Counted from the first letter of the stretch, positions 55,684 through 64,000 are shown. The stretch is DNA of 64,000 nt from Butyrivibrio hungatei (GCF_900101605.1 NZ_FMUR01000013.1:55528-119527); one strand, 5' to 3'. A program made the numbers and translations. Notes: generated from the sequence alone by a model not told the origin.

Positions 55684-56445
55684 ATGTATAAACATAAAGT
55701 ATGGTTTCCTTTTTCGGAGAAGTTAGAAACCAAACAGGATGGCGTGATGGTTTTTTGTTTCCACCACGCCGGTGGTTCGGCTGCTGTTTATAAAAAATGG
55801 ACGGATATCAATGATAGAAATATAGCCTTTATTCCAATTGAACTTCCGGGTAAGGGTTGCCGAATAGACGAAGAACCTATCTGTGATATGAAAAAGCTTA
55901 CAGATCAATTAGCCGAAGCAATAGATGAGTTTTCTGATGGAAGAAAAATAGTTTTTTATGGCCATAGTATGGGAGCTGCCATTGCTTTTAAAACAGCTCA
56001 CACCATGCAGACCCACTGTGACACGAAGCCGGAGCTGTTGATAGTTTCGGGTAGACACTCTCCATGTATTAGCATAGTTGATCGCTATACAACAGATATG
56101 GATGACAGCATGCTTGTAAAAGAATTAGAGGTAATGGGAGGTACACCCAAGGAAATACTTGAGAATGAAGAACTAATGCAGTTTCTTATACCGAGAGTAA
56201 AGAACGACTATAAGCTTAATGAATCATTCGTCTATAACGGAGAGATAGTTGGTATTCCTATTGAAGCTTATGCCGGCTCAAAGGATTATGATGCCACTAT
56301 TGAGATGATGGACGAGTGGGAAAATGTTACGACCATAGGAATGAAAAAAAAGGAGTTTGAAGGAGAACATTTCTTCCCTTTTGATCTTGGAAAAGAGTAT
56401 GAGCTGGAACTCAAGGCTCACATATATCATCAGATTCAAGATTGA
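55684..56445 (+). CDS. Type II thioesterase (YbtT-like)
   Basis: The 253-residue alpha/beta hydrolase has the motifs of editing thioesterases in NRPS/PKS clusters: FCFHHAGGSAAVYKKW near residue 20, GHSMGAAIAFK near residue 91 (nucleophile Ser) and GEHFFPF near the C-terminus (catalytic His). It removes wrongly loaded or stalled groups from carrier proteins. GAGGTG overlaps the previous stop and is six bases from the ATG at 55684. Here the Ser is intact, in contrast to the Cys in the thioesterase domain of the first NRPS. Confidence 0.93.
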   Translation: MYKHKVWFPFSEKLETKQDGVMVFCFHHAGGSAAVYKKWTDINDRNIAFIPIELPGKGCRIDEEPICDMKKLTDQLAEAIDEFSDGRKIVFYGHSMGAAIAFKTAHTMQTHCDTKPELLIVSGRHSPCISIVDRYTTDMDDSMLVKELEVMGGTPKEILENEELMQFLIPRVKNDYKLNESFVYNGEIVGIPIEAYAGSKDYDATIEMMDEWENVTTIGMKKKEFEGEHFFPFDLGKEYELELKAHIYHQIQD

Positions 56446-56499
56446 CTTTAAAAAAAAGGGAGGAAAGGATTCTGTGGAAGAATTATTGGAGGATTAATA

Positions 56500-59322
56500 A
56501 TGTCTAACAAGATAATTGAAAAAAATGGAGTAAATATTTCTCCAAGTTTAATTCATGAAGGATTTTTTGATATGGCATCACAATATCCTGAGCGCATTGC
56601 TGTGGCTCAGCGTCAAGCGGATGGTGGTGTGAAATGTTTTACATATAAAGAAATAGCTGAAAAGGCCATGCAGTATTCCGGCGCACTAATAGAAAGCAAT
56701 ACAAAGGGGATTGTTGCAGCAGCCCTTGATAAGGGTGCAGAATTTATAAGCGCTGTAATGGGAATTCTTTCTGCAGGATGTGCCTATTTGCCAATAAGTG
56801 CAACTGTACCTATGGAGCGCAGGAAGTTCATTTGTGAAAAGGCAGAGATCTCCACTGTTATTACAGATTGTGATAGCAAAGTTTTCTTTGAAGAAATGGG
56901 ATTAAAGGTTATTACACCTGAAACCGTATTAGACGCAGATAAGGCACAAGCTATTGAAGTTGATCCGGAAAATGATGCATATATTATTTTTACCTCCGGA
57001 ACAACCGGACAGCCCAAGGGGGTTGAAATACAGCATTTTGCCGCAAGCAACACGATTAAAGATATCAACAAAAGATTTAATGTAACTGAGGAGGACAGCG
57101 TATTCGCAGTTTCGGAGATAGATTTTGATCTTTCTGTTTATGACATTTTCGGCATTCTTTCTGTTGGTGGAAAGGTTGTTATCTGCGATAAGAATATGAA
57201 AAAGGAAGCTGAACAGTGGAAAGAGCTTATGAAGAAGGAACAGCCTACTGTTTGGAATTCTGTTCCAATGTTATTTGATATGCTCCTGTCTGCGGATTAC
57301 AAGAATGAAGTGGTAGGAAAGCTACGATTAATTCTTCTTTCGGGAGATTGGATTTATCCATCATTGATTACCAGAATTCGTGAAAAAAATAAAACAGCCA
57401 GAATCATTGCGCTTGGCGGAGCAACTGAGGCTTCTATTTGGTCTAACTGCTATGAAGTGGGTCAGGAAATTGACAGCAGTTATAAATCTGTACCTTATGG
57501 AAAGGCTCTTACAAATCAAAAGTACAGAATTGTTTCTGAAAACAGAGTGATTGAAGGGGCTTTAGAGGAAGGAGAATTGCAGATAGGTGGTGTAGGTCTT
57601 GCCAAAGGCTATGTCAATTCTCCGGAGCTTACTGCAGAGAGATTTATTGAAGATCAGGGATGCCGCTGGTATAGAACCGGCGACAAAGGAAGATATTTAG
57701 AGGATGGCAATATTGAATTCCTTGGACGACTTGATAATCAGGTCAAGTTTGGTGGTTATCGTATTGAGTTGGATGAGATAACCAAGAGCCTTATAGCTCA
57801 TGAGAGAGTTAGTGGGGCAGGAACTGTAATGATTCAGAAAAATGAAAAGCAAATGTTGGCCTCAGTAGTAACAGAGATAATTAACCAGGTGCAAGAGGAG
57901 CCAAAACAGATTGGGGCAACGTTTGATGCATCAGAGTTATTAAATAAACAGGCTGTTATAGCTACGGCTGCATTAATGGAGATTCTTGGTCTCAATAAAT
58001 CACAAAGTCTACCAATTGAAGCAGATAAGCTCTTTAGCCAATTAGGTTTCGATTCTGAAAATAGAAGTGTTTTCGATTATTGGCTGACTGTGCTTGAAAA
58101 ATATGGATATATCACAAATGCACATGGGAAAATAGCTTTAACGGACAAGAAGGCGGAATCTGTTTTAGAAGAGATGAAGGAAAACATTATCCTTTTATCA
58201 GATGTTATGAAGGGGGAGAAAACCGCTGCCGACATGATGGAAGATGAGTGGTTGTGTCCGGAAAAGGTTTCACTAAGAGAAAAGGGAATTATTGCCGGAG
58301 TAAATGAAATCGCAGAGAAAATAAATGAGCTCTATGAGGAAGAGAAAATAAATCTTCATGTAGCAGTTCTTGGCGTTAGAACAGGATTGGTAGCAGAGAT
58401 GCTGGTAAATCTTACCGAGGATTCCGATATCGATTATACGTTTATAGATCAAACGGCTTTCTTTACTTCTCAGGCAAAACAAAGGCTAGGTGAAGCTCAT
58501 AGTTATCATATTATTAAGGACATTGTCCCGGATGATTTAAGAAATGCTTTTGAAGTAGTGGTGGATATAAATGATATGCATACTCATCCGAATTATGAGC
58601 AGGCCGTATTTATAATCAGAGAATTGTTAAAGAATCATGGAAAGAGCTATATTGTAGATCTTAACCAGTTGCCACCGTTATCATTTCTTTCTGCAGCTCA
58701 AATGGAAAAGGGATTTATTAACTTTACTAAAGAAAATCGCCCCTGGGAGAACAATCCGGTTATGCCGGCTAAACAAGCAGCAGGATGTTTTTTGAGACAA
58801 GGTTTTTGTAATGTTAACTGGCATGGCTATGAGGACTCTGCATTTGTTATTTTGGAGGCTGAAAAGAGAAAAGACTCAGATGAAAGCCTTACAGCTAACG
58901 CACTTAAGTATTATTTGGGACAAAGACTTCCTGAATATATGATTCCGGAGAAAATTGTTTTTGCAAGCAGAATTCCTCTTACTAAAAATGGAAAGCCGGA
59001 TCGACAGGCTCTTATTGATATGGTTAATACAGATGACCTTTCAGATCTGACACCACCATCAACAGAAACGGAAAAGAAGCTGGCAGCTATGTGGCAGGAT
59101 ATTCTTCATGTTGATGAGGTTGGAGTTGAGCAGAGCTTTTTCCGAGCAGGAGGAGATAGTCTTCTTGCAACTCATTTGCTTACAAAAGTACGTCAGGAAT
59201 TTAATGTGGAATTTTCCTTGAAGGAAATGTATGGCGAGCCAACACTTGGGGCAATAGCGGCGCTAATTGATGAGAAGGCCTCAAATTCTGATGATGAAGA
59301 TATGGAGTTTGGTGAGATATGA
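56500..59322 (+). CDS. NRPS A[MT/epimerase-like]-PCP protein
   Basis: The 940-residue protein has an adenylation domain from the start (FTSGTTG near 164; cysteine-type code FDLSVY, WNSVP, LLSGD, ALGG, SIW). A methyltransferase-fold insertion lies at about 560-800, the A10 motif NGKPD near 829, and a carrier domain with GGDSLLATHL near 885. There is no condensation or heterocyclisation domain. The inserted domain has a poor SAM motif (VLGVRTGLVAEM in place of ExGxGxG). PchE and HMWP2 carry a methyltransferase-like epimerase at this position, so racemisation of the cysteine-derived ring is a good alternative. It should present Cys to the last Cy of the PKS/NRPS and hand the chain to the docking domain of the PchF-like protein. 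Confidence 0.9.
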   Translation: MSNKIIEKNGVNISPSLIHEGFFDMASQYPERIAVAQRQADGGVKCFTYKEIAEKAMQYSGALIESNTKGIVAAALDKGAEFISAVMGILSAGCAYLPISATVPMERRKFICEKAEISTVITDCDSKVFFEEMGLKVITPETVLDADKAQAIEVDPENDAYIIFTSGTTGQPKGVEIQHFAASNTIKDINKRFNVTEEDSVFAVSEIDFDLSVYDIFGILSVGGKVVICDKNMKKEAEQWKELMKKEQPTVWNSVPMLFDMLLSADYKNEVVGKLRLILLSGDWIYPSLITRIREKNKTARIIALGGATEASIWSNCYEVGQEIDSSYKSVPYGKALTNQKYRIVSENRVIEGALEEGELQIGGVGLAKGYVNSPELTAERFIEDQGCRWYRTGDKGRYLEDGNIEFLGRLDNQVKFGGYRIELDEITKSLIAHERVSGAGTVMIQKNEKQMLASVVTEIINQVQEEPKQIGATFDASELLNKQAVIATAALMEILGLNKSQSLPIEADKLFSQLGFDSENRSVFDYWLTVLEKYGYITNAHGKIALTDKKAESVLEEMKENIILLSDVMKGEKTAADMMEDEWLCPEKVSLREKGIIAGVNEIAEKINELYEEEKINLHVAVLGVRTGLVAEMLVNLTEDSDIDYTFIDQTAFFTSQAKQRLGEAHSYHIIKDIVPDDLRNAFEVVVDINDMHTHPNYEQAVFIIRELLKNHGKSYIVDLNQLPPLSFLSAAQMEKGFINFTKENRPWENNPVMPAKQAAGCFLRQGFCNVNWHGYEDSAFVILEAEKRKDSDESLTANALKYYLGQRLPEYMIPEKIVFASRIPLTKNGKPDRQALIDMVNTDDLSDLTPPSTETEKKLAAMWQDILHVDEVGVEQSFFRAGGDSLLATHLLTKVRQEFNVEFSLKEMYGEPTLGAIAALIDEKASNSDDEDMEFGEI

Positions 59323-59342
59323 CCAAGGAAAGGTAACTAACC

Positions 59343-61439
59343 ATGATTTTATATGATTATGAAATAAAGAACCTTATTCAAATACTTTACCTCCGTGGAA
59401 AACATACACCTGATAAAACAGCCTATATCTATATACCGGAAGAAGGAGAAGCGCAGCAGTGTAGTTTCAAATCTTTATACGAAAATAGCGCTAGGATTGC
59501 CGGAGTTTTAAAAGCCGGTGGCATTAAAGCCGGTGACAGATGCATGATTATGTACAGGCAGGATATGGAACTCTTGTATGGGCTATATGGTTGTTTGATG
59601 GCCGGGGCAGTTGCAGTGCCTTTAGATATTTTTCATGAGGCAACCGATTTAAAGCGCTACGTTAATGTATATGAAAGTTGTGGGGCATCCGGAATTCTTA
59701 CAAATGATAGTGCGGCTTCTAAAATGAAAGAAATTTCATCTGAACATTTTGGGGGTATTCCGGTATTCCATTATTCCATGACAAAAGAAGCACAATTATA
59801 TTGCAACGAATTTGAAGAAGGGTTAGCTGTTCTTCAATATACATCCGGTTCTACAGGTGATCCCAAAGGTGTAATGATAACTCACAGTAATCTATTGGAC
59901 AATCTTAAACAGATTGAAAGAAGGTTGTGTTTAAATGGTGAATCTACATGGGTGGGATGGTTGCCATATCATCATGACATGGGATTGATAATGGGACTTT
60001 TTACCGCTGTATACAGTGGAAGTAGAAATGTTTTTATGTCTCCGGAGCTATTTAAAAGTAATCCGGAGAAATGGATACATGCCATGAGTGATTACAGAGC
60101 CACTCACACAGTTGCACCTAATTTTTCTTATGAGTTGATCAGCAAAATTTTAAAAGAAATTTTTGAAAGAGGAAATCCGGACAATATTTCTTTTTCCTCA
60201 TTGAAAAAACTCATAAGCGGTTCTGAGCCGGTACGCTTTAACACTCAAGTTGAACTTATGAATATTTGTGAAAAGTTTGGAATGAGAGCAGAAGCGATTA
60301 GAGCTGGATATGGTTTGGCAGAAGCTACGTTGATGTTGACTATGAACGAAGAGGATAAGGCGGCCGGATGGCTTGAAGTTGATAAAAATGCATTGTCAAA
60401 AAATAGAATTGTAGTGCTTAACAGTGGCAATTTTGCTGACTCGTTTAAGGTACGTGAAGTTGATAAAAATGGAACCTATCTGGTAGGAGTAGGAAGGCCG
60501 ATTGATGATAACAGCATTATGATTCTTTCCCCGGAGCAAGAAGAATTGCCGCCAATGTCTATAGGCGAGGTTTGTATATGCGGACCATCTGTAGCTGCCG
60601 GTTATTGGAAGCGTTCTAAAGAAACGGCTGAAATATTTGTGCAAGGTAATAATGGAGAAGTAATTCTACATTCCGGTGACGCCGGATTTGTAGGCGAAGA
60701 TGGTGAACTTTATATAACCGGAAGATATAAGGATAGCATTGTCATTCACGGAGTAAATTATTATCCGACAGATTTGGAAGCTTTATCAGCAAACAGTAAT
60801 AATTTATTAAATTATGCTGCATGTGCTTTTTCAGCATCTTTCCGGGATGAGGACAGCATTGTATTAGTTCAGGAGATAAAGGGTAAAAAACTATCTGAGG
60901 AGACATTAAAAGACATAGCACAGGATATACGTAAGAATGTTTTTAGGGAATATAGTTTACAACCGCAGGAAATTATTTTAGTTGAAGAGAATTCTATTCC
61001 CAGAACCGATAGCGGAAAGATACAAAGAAAGACTACTAAGGATTTATTTTTAAATGGTGCTCTTAACGGAGTGCTTATTAAAAACCAATTAGATGTCACA
61101 GATTTAAGTGAGATTGATGTTAGGAAAAGTGAAGATATTAAGAACATCATTATTGATTTAATAGCTGACATGCTTAATATAGCACCATCGGAAATTGACT
61201 TAGACATGCCCTTTATGAAAATGGGACTGAATTCACAGATGAATGTAAATATAGTTGCCAAGTTGAATACAGTTCCAAGAGTGGAGCTACCGGTTGTAGA
61301 TGTATTTAATCATAACACTGTAGAAAAACTTACTGAGTATATATATAATACCTGTTTCAATGAAAGTGATGAAGTAGATGATTTAGATGCATTAAGTGAA
61401 AAAGAGTTAGCGATGTTACTTGAACAAGAATTAGGATAG
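59343..61439 (+). CDS. Fatty acyl-AMP ligase fused to an acyl carrier protein
   Basis: The 698-residue protein has an acyl-adenylating domain (YTSGSTGDPKGV near 166) with the FAAL-type block WVGWLPYHHDMGLIMGLF near 200 and IRAGYGLAEATLMLT near 320. A C-terminal ACP follows (MGLNSQMN near 627, Ser attachment site). FAALs activate fatty acids with ATP and load them directly onto carriers to start lipopeptides and polyketides. The yersiniabactin and pyochelin pathways use a salicylate ligase here; micacocidin starts with a FAAL. The chain length cannot be read from sequence. It is the initiating enzyme although it is encoded late in the operon. Confidence 0.93.
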   Translation: MILYDYEIKNLIQILYLRGKHTPDKTAYIYIPEEGEAQQCSFKSLYENSARIAGVLKAGGIKAGDRCMIMYRQDMELLYGLYGCLMAGAVAVPLDIFHEATDLKRYVNVYESCGASGILTNDSAASKMKEISSEHFGGIPVFHYSMTKEAQLYCNEFEEGLAVLQYTSGSTGDPKGVMITHSNLLDNLKQIERRLCLNGESTWVGWLPYHHDMGLIMGLFTAVYSGSRNVFMSPELFKSNPEKWIHAMSDYRATHTVAPNFSYELISKILKEIFERGNPDNISFSSLKKLISGSEPVRFNTQVELMNICEKFGMRAEAIRAGYGLAEATLMLTMNEEDKAAGWLEVDKNALSKNRIVVLNSGNFADSFKVREVDKNGTYLVGVGRPIDDNSIMILSPEQEELPPMSIGEVCICGPSVAAGYWKRSKETAEIFVQGNNGEVILHSGDAGFVGEDGELYITGRYKDSIVIHGVNYYPTDLEALSANSNNLLNYAACAFSASFRDEDSIVLVQEIKGKKLSEETLKDIAQDIRKNVFREYSLQPQEIILVEENSIPRTDSGKIQRKTTKDLFLNGALNGVLIKNQLDVTDLSEIDVRKSEDIKNIIIDLIADMLNIAPSEIDLDMPFMKMGLNSQMNVNIVAKLNTVPRVELPVVDVFNHNTVEKLTEYIYNTCFNESDEVDDLDALSEKELAMLLEQELG

Positions 61440-61451
61440 GAAGTGTGAGTC

Positions 61452-62216
61452 ATGAATAATATTGATTATAGGCTTAGCCATATACATTTAAAGGTAAAAA
61501 GTACAAGAAATGCTGTTAAAAGATTGAAAGATGCAGGGTTTACCATTGAGTTTGGTCACAAGGGGCTTATTTCTCCAAACGCTTTTATTTTCTTTAATGA
61601 CCATGCATTTATTGAAGTTTATATGATGAAGGGACCTGCAAATTTATCTCCGGTGTTTATGGACAAGAAGTTCGGAAAACAGATGGGAGACCGGTTTAGA
61701 TTTTGGCGCGATGCGCCGGAGGGATTTACTGATTTTGCTTTTGAGCCATGTGACAGAAAGACAGCAGCCATTGAGAACATGGGAAAAGTAAGAGAGCAAC
61801 TGTTAAATGAAGGATTTAATCTTTCTGAGAACATGATTTCCTCAAGACGTAATGTAAGGGATGAAAACGTTGGATTTGGTTTTTGTCCTTTAAGTCCTGC
61901 TGAATTACCGTTTCTGGTTACCGCATATTCAGTAGAACAGATTCCTGAGCATATTGAGCACAGCAATGGAATTGACAGTATCTATAGGATGGAGGTCACA
62001 TGCTCAGACAGAGATTATCCGGCAATGGAGAGAATAGTAGGTAATGATAAGAAGGTCAAGCTGATAAGGGGTAGAGAGACAGCCATAACCAAGGTGGTGT
62101 TTCTCACCAAAAAAGATGACTTTACGCCGCCACCATTGCAGGGATTATTTGGTATGAACGTAGGATTTGTTAATGAGGAAGATATTAAAGGAGCAGAAGA
62201 AAATGAAGAAGCTTAG
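61452..62216 (+). CDS. VOC superfamily (glyoxalase-like) protein
   Basis: The 254-residue product begins LSHIHLKVKSTRNAVKRLKDAGF, the usual betaalpha unit of vicinal-oxygen-chelate folds. It continues with a metal-ligand candidate in AFIEVYMM (Glu), which resembles the Glyoxalase_5-like group. The start has AGGAAG eight bases upstream, overlapping the stop of the previous gene. VOC proteins bind a divalent metal and act as isomerases, dioxygenases or sequestering resistance proteins. In this operon it could bind the product or modify it; neither is shown. Confidence 0.72.
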   Translation: MNNIDYRLSHIHLKVKSTRNAVKRLKDAGFTIEFGHKGLISPNAFIFFNDHAFIEVYMMKGPANLSPVFMDKKFGKQMGDRFRFWRDAPEGFTDFAFEPCDRKTAAIENMGKVREQLLNEGFNLSENMISSRRNVRDENVGFGFCPLSPAELPFLVTAYSVEQIPEHIEHSNGIDSIYRMEVTCSDRDYPAMERIVGNDKKVKLIRGRETAITKVVFLTKKDDFTPPPLQGLFGMNVGFVNEEDIKGAEENEEA

Positions 62217-63486
62217 AAAAGAGACTTTATGTGTCCAGGCCGGATATGAGCCAAAGAATGGTGAGCCTCGTATAGTTCCGATTATACAGGGATCTACCTT
62301 CAAGTATGATTCAAGTGAAGAGATGGGGAAATTGTTTGATATGGAAAAATCCGGATATTTCTATTCTCGTATCCAGAATCCAACTTGCGATAATGTTGCG
62401 GCAAAGATATGCGCCCTTGAGGGCGGAAGTGCTGCAATATTAACAAGCTCCGGTCAAACAGCAACCTTCTTTTCTATATTTAATATATGTGGATGTGGTG
62501 ATCATGTTATTGTATCCAGCATGATTTATGGTGGAACTTATAATTTATTCCATATGACAATGGGACGAATGGGAGTTGAGTTTACATTCTTAGATCCGGA
62601 TTGCTCAGAGGAAGAATTGGATGCGGCTTTTAAGCCAAATACAAAGGCTGTTTTTGGAGAATCAGTATCTAACCCGGCGTTGGTAGTTTTGGATATTGAA
62701 AAATTTGCAAAGGCGGCCCATAAGCATGGGGTTCCACTTATTGTAGATAATTCATTTCCAACACCTTTGAATTGCAGACCTTTTGAATGGGGAGCAGATA
62801 TAGTAGTGCATTCTACATCCAAGTATATGGATGGCCATGATTCCACAATCGGTGGATGTGTTATCGATTCAGGAAATTTCAATTGGGATGAGCATGCAGA
62901 CAAGTACCCTTCACTTACAACTCCGGATCCTTCATACCATGGTGTGATTTATACAAAACACTTTGGCCGGGAAGGTGCATATATTTCAAAAATGACAGCT
63001 CAGATTATGAGAGATTTAGGTGCCGTACAAAGCCCGATGAATGCATATATTTTAAATTTAGGACTTGAATCGCTTGCGGTACGAATCGAGAGACATTGTA
63101 GCAACGCTATGAAGGTAGCATCCTTTATGAAGGACCATGACAAAATAAGTTGGGTAAATTATCCGGGACTTGAAGATAACAAGTACAGTAACCTTGTTAA
63201 AAAGTACATGCCTGATGGCACCTGCGGAGTAATCTCCTTTGGTGTTAAGGGTGGAAGAAAAGGTGCAGAGGAATTTATGAAACATTTGAATGTATCAATG
63301 ATCTGTACCCATGCAGCAGATGCACACTCAATAATTCTCCATCCGGCATCATCAACTCACAGACAACTCAACGATGAAGAGTTGGTAGCTTCCGGAGTAA
63401 CACCGGATTTGATTCGTATATGCGTAGGTATAGAAAATGTTAATGACATAATCGAAGATATTGATCAGGCACTTTCGTATATCTGA
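62203..63486 (+). CDS. O-acetylhomoserine/O-acetylserine sulfhydrylase-like PLP enzyme (Cys/Met metabolism family)
   Basis: The 427-residue product has the Cys/Met PLP family features: LCVQAGYEP at the start, YSRIQNPTCDNV near residue 53, SSGQTATFF near residue 84, the cofactor-binding DNSFPTP near residue 182, and STSKYMDGHDSTIGG near residue 205 with the PLP Lys. The long form with ETLCVQAGYEP matches MetY-type sulfhydrylases. These add sulfide to an O-acetylated amino acid to give homocysteine or cysteine. The ATG at 62203 has AAAGGAG nine bases upstream and overlaps the VOC gene by 14 bases. As the last gene of a cluster that consumes three cysteines, it may supply sulfur amino acid; it could also be a lyase acting on the product. 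Confidence 0.88.
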   Translation: MKKLRKETLCVQAGYEPKNGEPRIVPIIQGSTFKYDSSEEMGKLFDMEKSGYFYSRIQNPTCDNVAAKICALEGGSAAILTSSGQTATFFSIFNICGCGDHVIVSSMIYGGTYNLFHMTMGRMGVEFTFLDPDCSEEELDAAFKPNTKAVFGESVSNPALVVLDIEKFAKAAHKHGVPLIVDNSFPTPLNCRPFEWGADIVVHSTSKYMDGHDSTIGGCVIDSGNFNWDEHADKYPSLTTPDPSYHGVIYTKHFGREGAYISKMTAQIMRDLGAVQSPMNAYILNLGLESLAVRIERHCSNAMKVASFMKDHDKISWVNYPGLEDNKYSNLVKKYMPDGTCGVISFGVKGGRKGAEEFMKHLNVSMICTHAADAHSIILHPASSTHRQLNDEELVASGVTPDLIRICVGIENVNDIIEDIDQALSYI

Positions 63487-63584
63487 TATATAGACAAAAT
63501 GGAGGTCATTACATATTGTCTAGTACAAAAAAAGACAGCCGTCTATGACGGCCAATGTCATTAAGTTAAGATGACAGCCCAAAA

Positions 63585-63621
63585 GATCTCTATGTCAGAA
63601 ATGACATAGGGGTCTTTTTTT
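63585..63621 (+). terminator. Terminator at the end of the operon / left end of the IS
   Basis: CTATGTCA (63590-63597), loop GAAA, TGACATAG (63602-63609), then GGGTC and seven T. It would stop read-through from the biosynthetic operon into the transposase, a usual self-protection of insertion sequences. Confidence 0.85.
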
Positions 63622-63655
63622 CTTAAAAGGTATTGACAGATTATCGTAAATGTGT

Positions 63656-63698
63656 GGCCGCTTTCGCTACTGATGTTTTAAAGGTAGCGAAAGCGGCC
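63656..63698. repeat. Perfect 15-bp hairpin upstream of the transposase
   Basis: GGCCGCTTTCGCTAC (63656-63670) and GTAGCGAAAGCGGCC (63684-63698) are exact complements around a 13-base loop, GC-rich in AT-rich surroundings. It lies 39 bases before the transposase start and may limit its transcription or translation. Confidence 0.85.
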
Positions 63699-63737
63699 CT
63701 TGTAATTAAGGAAAACTTGATTGCAAGGAGGTCACAT

Positions 63738-64000
63738 ATGAAACCAAAACACATTAAAAAGCTTTTATTATCTGAAATCACTACCACTACTCAAAACATG
63801 TTGGATTATGTTGTTAATCCCAAAGTAGATTTCACTAGGAATCGTAAGCTTCCATTCGAAAAAATAGTCAGAGCTATCATCGAGATGGAAAGCAAGAGTA
63901 TAACCAATGAGATGATTGATATCTTCCATGATGTCAGTTCATTGCCATCTGCCTCGGCTTTTGTTCAGCAAAGACAAAAGATTAAGCCCGAATTTTTTAG
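63738..64000 (+). CDS. IS4-family-like transposase, N-terminal part
   Basis: The frame starts at an ATG following AAGGAGG by 6 bases and stays open to the window end (87 codons). The product starts MKPKHIKKLLLSEI and contains FTRNRKLPFEKIVRAIIEME and SSLPSASAFVQQRQKI. These blocks are typical of the N-terminal domain of IS4-like transposases of Clostridia. The catalytic DDE part would lie beyond the window, so intactness is unknown. Confidence 0.8.
   Translation, partial: MKPKHIKKLLLSEITTTTQNMLDYVVNPKVDFTRNRKLPFEKIVRAIIEMESKSITNEMIDIFHDVSSLPSASAFVQQRQKIKPEFF

Larger units (their letters stand above)
63500..64000 (+). mobile_element. IS4-like insertion sequence, left part
   Basis: The DNA from about 63500 changes character: short hairpins (GCCGTC/GACGGC at 63538-63552), a terminator, a perfect 15-bp stem and then a transposase. 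The left end is not fixed. The element continues beyond the window and marks the border of the biosynthetic operon. Confidence 0.55.

Noticed and set aside
56500..61439. Salicylate- or dihydroxybenzoate-activating domain
   Set aside because: The stand-alone adenylating enzyme has FAAL motifs and the A domains show a cysteine-type code; no aryl starter enzyme is visible.

Overview
The window looks like a chromosomal segment of a low-GC anaerobic Firmicute, most likely a Lachnospiraceae of the Butyrivibrio/Pseudobutyrivibrio type. This rests on AT-rich coding sequence, strong AGGAGG-type ribosome binding sites, Trep_Strep-type ECF transporters, a flavodoxin next to a DUF3793 gene, and ldh, eno and mgsA genes of clostridial type. 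The genus is an inference from style, not from a marker gene.

Layout. 1-13.8 kb is mixed housekeeping and accessory sequence: the rsgA 3' end, a histidine phosphatase, mgsA, a lipoprotein, a long adenosine-deaminase-like protein, three paralogous membrane-bound XRE regulators, a DUF4143 ATPase behind 33-bp repeats, a MATE exporter, a DUF2156 protein and GNAT enzymes. 13.8-19.6 kb holds a membrane methyltransferase and a GNAT protein, an IS110-family insertion, L-lactate dehydrogenase and enolase. 19.6-40.2 kb is a transport island with three complete ECF importer sets (S, T and double-ATPase), two pairs of ABC-exporter-fold half transporters, a flavodoxin, a DUF3793 protein, a ZIP metal transporter, and TetR and AraC regulators. 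In the first ECF set the double ATPase is fused in frame to an ABC half transporter. 40.3-63.5 kb is one co-directional biosynthetic operon, and an IS4-like transposase runs off the window at 64 kb.

The biosynthetic operon encodes a saccharopine-dehydrogenase-like protein, a thiazolinyl imide reductase, an NRPS (Cy-A[MT]-PCP-TE), a PKS/NRPS (KS-AT-ACP-Cy-A-PCP-docking-Cy), a type II thioesterase, an A[MT/E-like]-PCP protein, a fatty acyl-AMP ligase fused to an ACP, a VOC protein and an O-acetylhomoserine sulfhydrylase. All three adenylation domains carry, by eye, a cysteine-type specificity code. The predicted product is a pyochelin/yersiniabactin-like chain of three cysteine-derived rings. 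It would be primed by a fatty acyl group rather than salicylate and extended once by an unreduced malonyl unit. The nearest named systems are yersiniabactin, pyochelin, micacocidin and the streptococcal equibactin locus; the exact combination here is not one I recognise.

One regulatory signal ties the islands together. A palindrome of the form GTTAGN-N4-NCTAAC occurs eight times, in front of the methyltransferase, eno plus ECF set 1, the flavodoxin, the DUF3793 gene, exporter pair 2, ECF set 2, ECF set 3 and the biosynthetic operon. At the clearest promoters it sits just downstream of the -10, as expected for a repressor. Together with the flavodoxin and the metal transporters this suggests a metal-starvation regulon (DtxR-family-like, inferred) controlling a metallophore made, exported and re-imported by these genes. 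Three unrelated but similarly built ~200-bp inverted repeats in intergenic DNA are a further unexplained feature.
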